This document shows positions 32,393 to 39,951 of a stretch of DNA of 52,923 nucleotides, in pieces. The first letter of the stretch is position 1. Every line of letters starts with the position of its first letter. Under the pieces are notes generated by a model. The model was not told where the DNA came from, searched no databases, and saw only the letters and a program-made list of their open reading frames with translations. Made by a program: the position numbers and the translations under genes. Source of the stretch: Ruminococcus sp. Phil15 (GTDB lineage Bacteria; Bacillota; Clostridia; Oscillospirales; Ruminococcaceae); the NCBI GenBank assembly GCA_001940995.1, contig MSHC01000047.1:1-52923 (forward strand). Direction: 5' to 3'.

Positions 32393-33001
32393 GTGCTTGT
32401 TATTTGCTTTTTTCTTTGATTTTTTTGTCTGCGTTTTCTTCTTCCTCACCGAGAAGCCGAAATCGCCGAGCTTTTCGCCAAGCGCAAAATAATCTCCGTG
32501 AGAGTATGCAATAAGTCCAGCCTTTTCAAGCGTCAGCCTGCCGTTTTTGTCGATGTATTTCGGGTCAACCGAAACAGCAATGATGTCAGCCAGAAACATA
32601 TCGTGCGAGCCGAGCTTTACAATGTCTGTTACCCTGCATTCAAGAGATAACGGAGAGTCGCATAGCACAGGCGCTTTTACAGCCGAAGCGTTGCATATAT
32701 CAAGCCCCATAGCCTCAAATTTGTTTACGTCACGTCCCGATTTTACTCCGCAGAAATCGACCGCCCTTACAAGCTTGCTCGTCGGCAGGTTTATAACGAA
32801 CTCACGGCTCTTTTCGATTATCCCGTAGGAGTATCTCTCAGGTCTGATTGAAATATAAGTTTTTGGAGGCTGCGTGCAGAGCGTGCCTGTCCAAGCAATC
32901 GTCAGAATGTTAGGCTTATCCATATCTCCGCAGGTTACAAGCGCAGGGGGCAGGGGAGATGTCATAACAGAGCCTTTCCAGACTATTCTTTCGTCGTGCA
33001 T
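32384..33001 (-). CDS. Flavin reductase / flavoredoxin family protein
   Basis: A 205-residue FMN-binding split-barrel protein of the flavin reductase-like family. Characteristic sequences are P-A-L-V-T-C-G, I-L-T-I-A-W-T-G-T-L-C-T, S-R-E-F-V-I-N-L-P and D-F-C-G-V-K-S-G-R-D-V-N-K-F. Members reduce flavins or act as electron-transfer flavoproteins in anaerobes; the partner is unknown. The C-terminal 25 residues are an unusual Lys-rich tail (K-K-K-T-Q-T-K-K-S-K-K-K), which may bind nucleic acid or membranes. It is the third gene of an operon and follows the two-helix protein by 5 nt. Confidence 0.88.
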   Translation of the reverse strand: MHDERIVWKGSVMTSPLPPALVTCGDMDKPNILTIAWTGTLCTQPPKTYISIRPERYSYGIIEKSREFVINLPTSKLVRAVDFCGVKSGRDVNKFEAMGLDICNASAVKAPVLCDSPLSLECRVTDIVKLGSHDMFLADIIAVSVDPKYIDKNGRLTLEKAGLIAYSHGDYFALGEKLGDFGFSVRKKKTQTKKSKKKANNKHKA

Positions 33002-33006
33002 ATTCG

Positions 33007-33387
33007 TTACCTCGGAGCTGAGGGCTTTTTCTGCGAACAGCTCCTGTATCCGAAGCCGTAAAGCCTCACAAAAAGCTCGTTATAGTCATCGTAAAGAGCC
33101 TGAGTCTGATTTTCTAAGAAATAGTAGTGCGAGATGTACGGAACGAGCAGACAAAGCAGCAATACGCTTAGGATAATAAAAGCTATACTGCTCGTTATGA
33201 ACGAGGCAACGAGCGACATTATCATACATATTGCAACAAGCACCATAACGATTAGATGTACAAATCTCTCGTGCTGGAAAAACTCAATCTGCTTTAAGTG
33301 ATACGCCAAAAGCCTCTCAAGGTCGCAATTATCATCACTGAGGGCATTGCGGAAATATATCCTGTATTCGGTAAGATACTTCTTCAT
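33007..33387 (-). CDS. Hypothetical protein with two membrane helices
   Basis: A 126-residue protein with no recognised function. A charged N-terminal helix precedes two hydrophobic spans (about 43-63 and 65-87) joined by a tight turn, so both ends should be cytosolic. A Tyr-rich and basic C-terminal tail follows. The ATG directly follows the TAA of the gene upstream, so translation is coupled. Confidence 0.65.
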   Translation of the reverse strand: MKKYLTEYRIYFRNALSDDNCDLERLLAYHLKQIEFFQHERFVHLIVMVLVAICMIMSLVASFITSSIAFIILSVLLLCLLVPYISHYYFLENQTQALYDDYNELFVRLYGFGYRSCSQKKPSAPR

Positions 33388-33711
33388 TTAGTTTTCCTTG
33401 CTTTCGTTAAGGTCTATTTCGACGATCTCAGAATCTTCAATATGTATACCCTTGTCACGGGGTATGTATTTTTCGGGGTGAGCCTTTACGTCCTTTTCAA
33501 GCCATGCAAGAGAAACCTTGTCAGCAGCGGAATTAAGAATCTTATTTGCTGCGCCGTAACGCTTTACAAACGACTTCTTTTTCTTCTTAGCGTCATTCTT
33601 TTTGTCCGACGTCAGTATAAGAGCAACTCCGGCGGCCGCAGCCATAAGTGCTAAATGCTTGGCAGTATCCATAAGAACGATACCGCCGCCACGTTCCTTT
33701 TCTGAAAGCAT
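33388..33711 (-). CDS. Small hypothetical protein with N-terminal hydrophobic stretch
   Basis: A 107-residue protein, first of a three-gene operon. GGGAGG stands 8 nt before ATG 33711; a second ATG 13 codons in is possible but has no site. A short hydrophobic segment (about 15-32) is followed by a K-K-K-K-K run and a polar C-terminus. No family is recognised. Confidence 0.62.
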   Translation of the reverse strand: MLSEKERGGGIVLMDTAKHLALMAAAAGVALILTSDKKNDAKKKKKSFVKRYGAANKILNSAADKVSLAWLEKDVKAHPEKYIPRDKGIHIEDSEIVEIDLNESKEN

Positions 33712-33749
33712 AAATAGAGCCTCCCTTTGATTATAAATCCTACAAGATA

Positions 33750-33778
33750 ATTATATATCATTTTGTCGTCTATTGCAA
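33750..33778 (-). promoter_or_regulatory. Promoter of the 33711 operon
   Basis: On the - strand: TTGCAA (33778-33773), a 17-nt spacer and TATAAT (33755-33750). Confidence 0.7.
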
Positions 33779-33823
33779 GCTAAAATTTCTAAAGTTAAAT
33801 AACTAAATAATAGGCAAAAAATA

Positions 33824-33852
33824 TTGAAAATGATTTTGGCTTGTGTTATAAT
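33824..33852 (+). promoter_or_regulatory. Promoter of the GGDEF fusion gene
   Basis: TTGAAA (33824-33829), a 17-nt spacer and TATAAT (33847-33852), divergent from the promoter at 33750-33778. Confidence 0.7.
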
Positions 33853-33890
33853 TATTGAGTAAATAATATGTATGAAAGGGCGGAATCGGA

Positions 33891-35813
33891 TTGTCAAGAA
33901 GAATTACAATAGCAGTAGTCTATTCGGGAATAAATACAGAGTATCAGGATAAAATCTGCCAGGGCATTGTTGATACCGCCAAGCTCAATAAATATAACGT
34001 TGCAATTTTTGCACCGCTTAGCAACACGACGTTATATTCTCTTCACGACTCAGGCGAGGAGAAAATATATGACCTTATAAATTTTGAACTTTTTGACGCT
34101 ATGATAATAATTCCGCCAACGATTCCGTCGCAGGAAATTACCGATAAGGTAATAGACAGAGCGAAGAAGGCAGGTGTGCCTGTTATTTCTATTGACAGAA
34201 AAATCAGTGGATGTCATAGTATCGAGCTTAATTATTCAGGCGGATTTTCAGAGCTTATCGAGCATTTGATAGTTAAGCATAAATTTACAAAGCTGAATTA
34301 TATTGGCGCATTTGAAAACGAGGTCGATTCTGATACAAGATTTATCTGTTACAGAAAAAACCTTGCAAAACATAATATTCCTTATGAGCATAAGCGTGTC
34401 TGCTTTGCCGAGTATGACGAGTATAAGGCAATTGTCAAGGTAAGAGAGTACCTCGATAACGAAAACGAGTTGCCGGAGGCATTTATTTGTGCAAACGACA
34501 GTATGGCAATCGGAGTCTGCGATGAATTAACCAAGCGAGGTTACAAGGTTCCCGAGGACGTCGTAGTTACAGGTTTTGACGGCATAAGATATGCCATAGG
34601 CCACGCTCCGTCTATAACAACCGTAAAGGTTGCGTACTATAAAGCAGGCGAGTGTGCGGTTTCAATAGTAAATGATATTTTAAGGCTCGATAAGGGCGAG
34701 TATGTTCATGCGGAAATTAAGAACGAATTTGCCGTAGGAGGCAGCTGCGGCTGTAAAAAGGACACCACATTGCCCCAGAATGAGCTTTTGCATTCGCTTA
34801 ATTCCGAAAATGACAGATTTCAGACATTTTCTAAGCGTCTTGTACGTATGAGCGAGGACCTTACGTTTGTTAATACCTTTGACGCCGCATTTCATAAGCT
34901 CAGGTATTATATTCAGGACATCTACGTAGACAGAATGTATTTGTGTCTTAATGAGCATTTTGAAGTGCCTAAGAGTAAGCAGGGCGATATAGACTTTACC
35001 GAGTACACGGATAAGATGGTTGTAAGAATTTCAAGAGAATACGGCGTGTACCGTGATTCCTATGTTATAAACAAAACGGATATAGTTCCCGGAATAACCG
35101 ATGAAGGACCGTTTGCAAATGTGTTCTTTATTACCCCATTGCATTTTCAGGATAGAAACTTCGGTTATCTTGCACTCAGCTGCGACGGCTATATCGGAAA
35201 TAATGTCTTGTTCAATACTTGGAAAATGAACATTTGTACAGCTCTTGAAAATGTAAGGATTAAAACCGAGCAGTCGCTTTATGCAGATATGCTCGAAAGA
35301 CTCTACATAAGAGATCCGCTTACTAATCTTCTCAATAGACGCGGCCTTTTTAACAAGGCAAAAGAACTGTTCGAGGTGTCAAAAAAGCGTAAACGTCCTG
35401 TGTTTGTGTTTACGGCAGACCTTGATAACCTCAAGATTATAAACGATAAATTCGGACATCACGAGGGCGATAACGCAATCGTTCAGGTCGGAAACATTTT
35501 AAACAGAATTTCAAGACACAGGGAGCTTACCTCAAGATTTGGCGGCGACGAGTTTGAGGTAATGGCATTTAATTATAATAGGTCAATGGCACAGAATTAT
35601 GTAAGGGAATTAAACCGCTCGTTCGACGAGTATAATAAAACAAGCGGAAAGCCTTACGTCGTTATGGTAAGCGTAGGCATATATGTCGATGTGCCTGGTA
35701 GCGACTCAACGCTTGAAGACTTCATAAGAGAAGCCGACGCCCAGATGTATTCTGACAAAAAGAAACGTAAAGAAGCGGGTATTCCCGTTTTCAATGAATT
35801 TTCAAAGCCGTAA
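33891..35813 (+). CDS. Periplasmic-binding-protein-like sensor fused to GGDEF (diguanylate cyclase type)
   Basis: A 640-residue soluble protein starting at TTG 33891, with GAAAGGGCGGA upstream. Residues 1-290 are a LacI-type sugar-binding fold without the DNA-binding domain (I-T-I-A-V-V-Y-S-G, F-I-C-A-N-D-S-M-A-I-G and V-V-T-G-F-D-G-I-R). Residues 290-470 are a linker region, perhaps GAF-like. Residues 475-640 are a GGDEF domain with D-P-L-T-N-L-L-N-R-R and G-G-D-E-F at 551-555. There is no signal peptide or membrane helix, so the binding fold must sense a cytosolic ligand. The usual RxxD inhibitory site upstream of GGDEF reads R-H-R-E, so product feedback may be weak. Cyclic-di-GMP synthesis is likely from the intact active site. 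The gene lies upstream of apgM on the same strand, 27 nt apart. Confidence 0.9.
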   Translation: MSRRITIAVVYSGINTEYQDKICQGIVDTAKLNKYNVAIFAPLSNTTLYSLHDSGEEKIYDLINFELFDAMIIIPPTIPSQEITDKVIDRAKKAGVPVISIDRKISGCHSIELNYSGGFSELIEHLIVKHKFTKLNYIGAFENEVDSDTRFICYRKNLAKHNIPYEHKRVCFAEYDEYKAIVKVREYLDNENELPEAFICANDSMAIGVCDELTKRGYKVPEDVVVTGFDGIRYAIGHAPSITTVKVAYYKAGECAVSIVNDILRLDKGEYVHAEIKNEFAVGGSCGCKKDTTLPQNELLHSLNSENDRFQTFSKRLVRMSEDLTFVNTFDAAFHKLRYYIQDIYVDRMYLCLNEHFEVPKSKQGDIDFTEYTDKMVVRISREYGVYRDSYVINKTDIVPGITDEGPFANVFFITPLHFQDRNFGYLALSCDGYIGNNVLFNTWKMNICTALENVRIKTEQSLYADMLERLYIRDPLTNLLNRRGLFNKAKELFEVSKKRKRPVFVFTADLDNLKIINDKFGHHEGDNAIVQVGNILNRISRHRELTSRFGGDEFEVMAFNYNRSMAQNYVRELNRSFDEYNKTSGKPYVVMVSVGIYVDVPGSDSTLEDFIREADAQMYSDKKKRKEAGIPVFNEFSKP

Positions 35814-35840
35814 GTACGGCTGAAAGGAAGTAAATTTTCA

Positions 35841-37052
35841 ATGAAGTATGTAGTATTGCTCTGCGACGGTATGGCAGACCTGCCAATTGACGAGCTTGGA
35901 GGAAAAACGCCTATGGAGGCTGCTGTAAAGCCTAATATGGACAGGCTTGCGGCAAAAGCCACAGTAGGTCTTGTTAAAACCGTAGACGATAATATGAAGC
36001 CGGGCAGCGACGTTGCTAACCTCTCTGTTATCGGCTATGATCCGCAGGTTTATTACAGCGGAAGGTCACCGCTTGAAGCAGGCTCAATAGGTATTGATAT
36101 GAAGGATACCGATGTGTCCTTCCGTTGCAACCTCGTAACTCTTTCCGATGAGGAAAATTATGAAGATAAAACAATGGTAGACTACTGTTCTGACGATATC
36201 TCAACAGAAGAAGCAAGGGAGCTTATCAAGACCCTGGCCGAGCATTTCAACAGCGATGAGTTTCAGCTCTATTCAGGCGTAAGCTATCGCCATTGCCTTA
36301 TCTGGAATAACGGCACAATGGACGTAGGCACCCTTACTCCTCCTCACGATATCACAGGCAGACCTATTAAAGAGTATATTCCTGCGCACAAAAACGCTCA
36401 GAAGCTCTATAAGATGATGCAGGAAAGCTATAAAATACTCATAGACCACCCCGTAAACATAGCAAGAATTAAGAGAGGCAAAAGGCCTGCAAATTCTATG
36501 TGGTTCTGGGGAGAGGGAGTAAGAAAGCCGCTTATGCCGTTCGTTGAGAAATATGGACTTAAAGGCTCGATGATTTCAGCGGTTGACCTCTTAAAAGGAA
36601 TTGGTAAGTTCAGCGGTATGAACGTCGTTGACGTAGAGGGAGCAACAGGATATATCGACACAAACTTCGAGGGCAAGGCAAACGCTTGTATAAACGAGCT
36701 TGCAAACGGTCAGGACTTTGTATATATTCACGTTGAAGCGCCTGACGAGTGCGGACACAGAAACGAGATGAAGAACAAAATCCGTTCTATCGAGCTTATC
36801 GACGAAAAGATTTTAGCTCCTGTCTTAGATGCTCTTGAGAAATATGACGATTATAAAATTATGATACTCCCGGATCACCCGACACCGCTTTCACTCAAGA
36901 CCCATACAAACACACCCGTTCCGTTTATGATTTACCACAAGAACGGCGAAGTAAACGGCGTAGAAAAATTATGTGAAAAGTCTGCTAAGGAAACAGGACT
37001 CTTTGTTGCAAAGGGCTGTACCCTTATGGATAGATTTCTTGATAAGTACTAA
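35841..37052 (+). CDS. apgM: 2,3-bisphosphoglycerate-independent phosphoglycerate mutase, ApgM type
   Basis: A 403-residue glycolytic enzyme that interconverts 3- and 2-phosphoglycerate, of the archaeal-type alkaline-phosphatase superfamily branch. Seen: L-L-C-D-G-M-A-D at the start (metal ligand), A-N-L-S-V-I-G-Y-D-P with the catalytic Ser, G-S-I-G-I-D, H-V-E-A-P-D-E-C-G-H and L-P-D-H-P-T-P, which hold the remaining metal-binding Asp and His. The length is normal. It is probably cotranscribed with the GGDEF gene; GAAAGGAAG precedes the ATG. Confidence 0.93.
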   Translation: MKYVVLLCDGMADLPIDELGGKTPMEAAVKPNMDRLAAKATVGLVKTVDDNMKPGSDVANLSVIGYDPQVYYSGRSPLEAGSIGIDMKDTDVSFRCNLVTLSDEENYEDKTMVDYCSDDISTEEARELIKTLAEHFNSDEFQLYSGVSYRHCLIWNNGTMDVGTLTPPHDITGRPIKEYIPAHKNAQKLYKMMQESYKILIDHPVNIARIKRGKRPANSMWFWGEGVRKPLMPFVEKYGLKGSMISAVDLLKGIGKFSGMNVVDVEGATGYIDTNFEGKANACINELANGQDFVYIHVEAPDECGHRNEMKNKIRSIELIDEKILAPVLDALEKYDDYKIMILPDHPTPLSLKTHTNTPVPFMIYHKNGEVNGVEKLCEKSAKETGLFVAKGCTLMDRFLDKY

Positions 37053-37088
37053 GGCATAGCCGCATAAAGCCCCGAAAGGATTTTTACT

Positions 37089-38816
37089 ATGAAACTCAGA
37101 AGGACTATTGCATTTTTCTCAGCGCTTGTAATGTCTGTGACACTCCTCACTTCCTGCGACAGCAAGGACGAAAGTTCATCGTCAAGCCCGTCATTTTCGA
37201 CAGCTTCAAGCGACAACGGCGGAGATGAAACGCCTGCAAGCAATCAGCTCGAAGCATTTTCATTTAATGCCGACGGAACTGTAAAAGTAACCGACGAACG
37301 CTTTTTAGGACAGGTTACCGATGTGACATTCAGTTGCCCCGACGGTGCAACTGTCTATTACACAACCGACGGCAGTAAACCCACCAAAGACTCCAAGGAA
37401 TATGAGAAGCCCATTAAGTTAAAGCTTGCTTCGGGGGATTTTCCAAGATGTACCGTGCTAAGAGCAAAGGCATATTATGCCGACGGAACAGAATCAGAGA
37501 TTGCAACGCATTCTTTCTTTTCACAGCTTGGAATTAACGTAAGATTTACAACTCCCGTTTTCTCAATCGTGGGTGACCCGAACGACCTGACTAAAGGTCC
37601 GGACGGGATACTCTACGGCGAAAACTATGAGCTTCGCGGCAGAGAAAGCGAAAGGGAAGTCTACATAGAAGCTTTTGACGCACAGGGCAATATTCTTTTT
37701 GAACAGGGCGCCGGAATAAGAGTGTATGGAGCCGCCTCAAGAGCCGCCTCTATTAAGTCCTTTAAGCTTTTTGCAAGAAAGGAATATGACCCGGACAACG
37801 GAAAGTTTGATACAAGCGTTTTCGGCACAGTAGGCGCAGACGGAGAAATAATGGACAGCTATGATAAGCTCGTCCTCAGAAATTACGGAAACGACTTCCA
37901 GTTTGCCTTTATCCGTGACGAGCTTAATCAGCGGCTTGCGGCACAAGCAGGCTATACGGACGTTGAAGCTGTTGTTCCGACAGTCGTGTACCTTAACGGC
38001 GATTATTACGGACTTGTGTATCTGCACGAATCTTTCTGTAACGACTTCTTTGAGGATAAATACGGCAAGGGTGCAGGCAAGTACATAATGATAGAAGGCA
38101 CTGAACGGGAAAAGTCTGTCGATGATGATGACGAGGAGAATGTCCTCGCCGCAACCGAATTCAACGAGTTCTATGATGAAATTGCATACAGCGACCTTAC
38201 CGACGAAGCAAACTATACGAAGCTTTGCCAGTTTATGGATGTCGAGAACTATCTCCGGAATTATGCTTTCAATATCTATGTAAATAACTTCGACTGGCCT
38301 CAGAACAATTATAAATGCTACCGCTATTATGCCGCTGATAACGAGGAGTACGGCGAGAATCAAATGGACGGAAGATGGAGGTTCTTATATCACGATATGG
38401 ACTACTCACTTGCCATCTATGAGCAGGATATCACTAACGCAGGTTATGACAATATAAAGCAGATTTTAGACCCGGATAGCGATAGGTATTCTCCGCTTTT
38501 TGCTAACCTTATGAAGCGTGAGGACTGCAAAAAATATTTCCTTGATGAGATGATTCGTCTTATGGACGGCGTTCTTTCGGAGGAGAATATTTGCACAACC
38601 ATAGATGAGATGAACAGCGAGAGATACAGCGAAATGAGATATTATTTTGACCACCTCGAAAGCCTTAAAAAGTCCGATTCCTCAATCTGGATTTGGTATG
38701 ATGAGAGCGTCAGACGAACAGATAATATCAAGACTTTTGCCAAGAGAAGAAGAACCTATGTCGAGAGGTTCTTAAAAGCTTCGCTTGAACTCCCAGATGA
38801 CTATTTCAACAAATAA
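37089..38816 (+). CDS. CotH-like kinase lipoprotein with chitobiase-type beta domain
   Basis: A 575-residue lipoprotein. The lipobox is L-L-T-S-C with C23, followed by a Ser-rich linker. Residues 60-140 are a CHB_HEX_C-like beta domain (Y-Y-T-T-D-G-S-K-P-T). Residues 150-560 match the CotH family: G-I-R-V-Y-G-A-A-S-R, L-R-N-Y-G-N-D, F-I-R-D-E-L and Y-L-N-G-D-Y-Y-G-L-V-Y-L-H-E-S, then N-N-F-D-W-P-Q-N-N and F-L-Y-H-D-M-D-Y-S. CotH of Bacillus spores is an atypical protein kinase; in Clostridia CotH proteins are often secreted or cellulosome-linked and their targets are unknown. A terminator follows. Confidence 0.9.
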   Translation: MKLRRTIAFFSALVMSVTLLTSCDSKDESSSSSPSFSTASSDNGGDETPASNQLEAFSFNADGTVKVTDERFLGQVTDVTFSCPDGATVYYTTDGSKPTKDSKEYEKPIKLKLASGDFPRCTVLRAKAYYADGTESEIATHSFFSQLGINVRFTTPVFSIVGDPNDLTKGPDGILYGENYELRGRESEREVYIEAFDAQGNILFEQGAGIRVYGAASRAASIKSFKLFARKEYDPDNGKFDTSVFGTVGADGEIMDSYDKLVLRNYGNDFQFAFIRDELNQRLAAQAGYTDVEAVVPTVVYLNGDYYGLVYLHESFCNDFFEDKYGKGAGKYIMIEGTEREKSVDDDDEENVLAATEFNEFYDEIAYSDLTDEANYTKLCQFMDVENYLRNYAFNIYVNNFDWPQNNYKCYRYYAADNEEYGENQMDGRWRFLYHDMDYSLAIYEQDITNAGYDNIKQILDPDSDRYSPLFANLMKREDCKKYFLDEMIRLMDGVLSEENICTTIDEMNSERYSEMRYYFDHLESLKKSDSSIWIWYDESVRRTDNIKTFAKRRRTYVERFLKASLELPDDYFNK

Positions 38817-38825
38817 GCAAATAAT

Positions 38826-38858
38826 AACGCAGTAATCGTAACGGATTACTGCGTTTTG
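38826..38858. terminator. Terminator between cotH-like and lacI-like genes
   Basis: AACGCAGTAATC (38826-38837) and GATTACTGCGTT (38844-38855) form a 12-bp stem with a 6-nt loop and a short T tail, between convergent genes. Confidence 0.82.
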
Positions 38859-38862
38859 TGTT

Positions 38863-39858
38863 TTATTTACCTGTTGATTCTCTCAGCATAACTTTGTGAG
38901 CCATCTTGTAGTAGCCTTTGTCCTTTGTTTCACCCTTGATGTTTGAAAGAAGCTTTCTCGCAACAAGCCTGCCCATTTCATAACATGGCTGCGAAATGCT
39001 CGAAATTGTTGGAATGAATTTTTCGCACCAGGTTATGTCGTCAAAGCCGATAACCGCAAGCTCTTTGCCGATTTCTACGCCCATTTCGCTTGCCTGCTTG
39101 ATGGCCGCGGCGGCAAGAATATCAGAAATTGCAAATATAGCGGTAGGCTTGTCCTTTAAGGATAAAAACTGCTTTACAGCGTCACAGCCGTTTTGGTATT
39201 CGTATGTCCCTCTGTATACATAATTTTCGGGAATATCAATTCCGCATTCTTTCAAAGCTTTGAAAAATCCTTTTTCTCTGCGAGATGATGAAACAATGTT
39301 GTCTTTTAAAGAAATTATGGCGATCTTTTCATGTCCAAGACCGATAAGCGCCTTTGCAGCGTCATAGCCGCCAAGCTCGTCATCTACCGCAACGGTAAGA
39401 ACGTCTGCGCCCTCGACGCCCTCGCAGCAAAGTGCAATGTGATAATTCTCAGCTAGAGCGTTCACTGTTTCTGCATCGAACATAGTGCCAAGAAGTACAG
39501 CACCGTCAACGGTCCTGTTGTAAAGCATATTGAGTTGTCTGTTTTCGATTTCTCTCGTTTCGTTTGAGATCGAAGATATAATATCGTAGCCCTCCAGAGC
39601 GGCTTCTTCCTGCATACCTGCAATAATCTTAGGGTAGAGGGAATGCTCTGATGACGGCTGAATAACCAGTATGCTGTTTGTAACGCACTTCCTTAAATTC
39701 CTGCCAAGAAAGTTAGGACTGTAATGAAGCTCTTTGATTGTTTCGTTGACCGCCTTTGTAGCAGCGTCGGAAACGTTTGCGCTTCCGTTTAATACTCTTG
39801 AAACTGTTGCGACTGAAACGCCTGCCGCCTTAGCAACATCCTTGATTGTAACGCTCAT
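38863..39858 (-). CDS. LacI family transcriptional regulator
   Basis: A 331-residue repressor-type regulator. The helix-turn-helix at the start is T-I-K-D-V-A-K-A-A-G-V-S followed by V-A-T-V-S-R-V-L-N-G, and the hinge helix is F-L-G-R-N-L-R. The sugar-binding core (about 60-331) has A-I-F-A-I-S-D-I-L-A-A-A-A and V-I-G-F-D-D-I-T-W, and an S-I-S-Q-P motif. It has its own promoter (39908-39936) and converges on the CotH gene. No sugar transporter or hydrolase lies beside it, so its regulon is elsewhere. Confidence 0.93.
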   Translation of the reverse strand: MSVTIKDVAKAAGVSVATVSRVLNGSANVSDAATKAVNETIKELHYSPNFLGRNLRKCVTNSILVIQPSSEHSLYPKIIAGMQEEAALEGYDIISSISNETREIENRQLNMLYNRTVDGAVLLGTMFDAETVNALAENYHIALCCEGVEGADVLTVAVDDELGGYDAAKALIGLGHEKIAIISLKDNIVSSSRREKGFFKALKECGIDIPENYVYRGTYEYQNGCDAVKQFLSLKDKPTAIFAISDILAAAAIKQASEMGVEIGKELAVIGFDDITWCEKFIPTISSISQPCYEMGRLVARKLLSNIKGETKDKGYYKMAHKVMLRESTGK

Positions 39859-39907
39859 TTTATCAATACACCTTTCTTATGTGCTGAAAGTCAATGCCAC
39901 TAAACTA

Positions 39908-39936
39908 ATAATATCATATATTCGGACAAATTTCAA
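39908..39936 (-). promoter_or_regulatory. Promoter of the LacI-type gene
   Basis: On the - strand: TTGAAA (39936-39931), a 17-nt spacer and TATTAT (39913-39908), just behind the polA stop codon. Confidence 0.65.
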
Positions 39937-39951
39937 CAATATTTTTTGAAA

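Noticed and set aside
37737..38363. A 208-codon - strand frame opposite the CotH gene
   Set aside because: Hydrophobic but antisense to conserved CotH motifs; no start signal.
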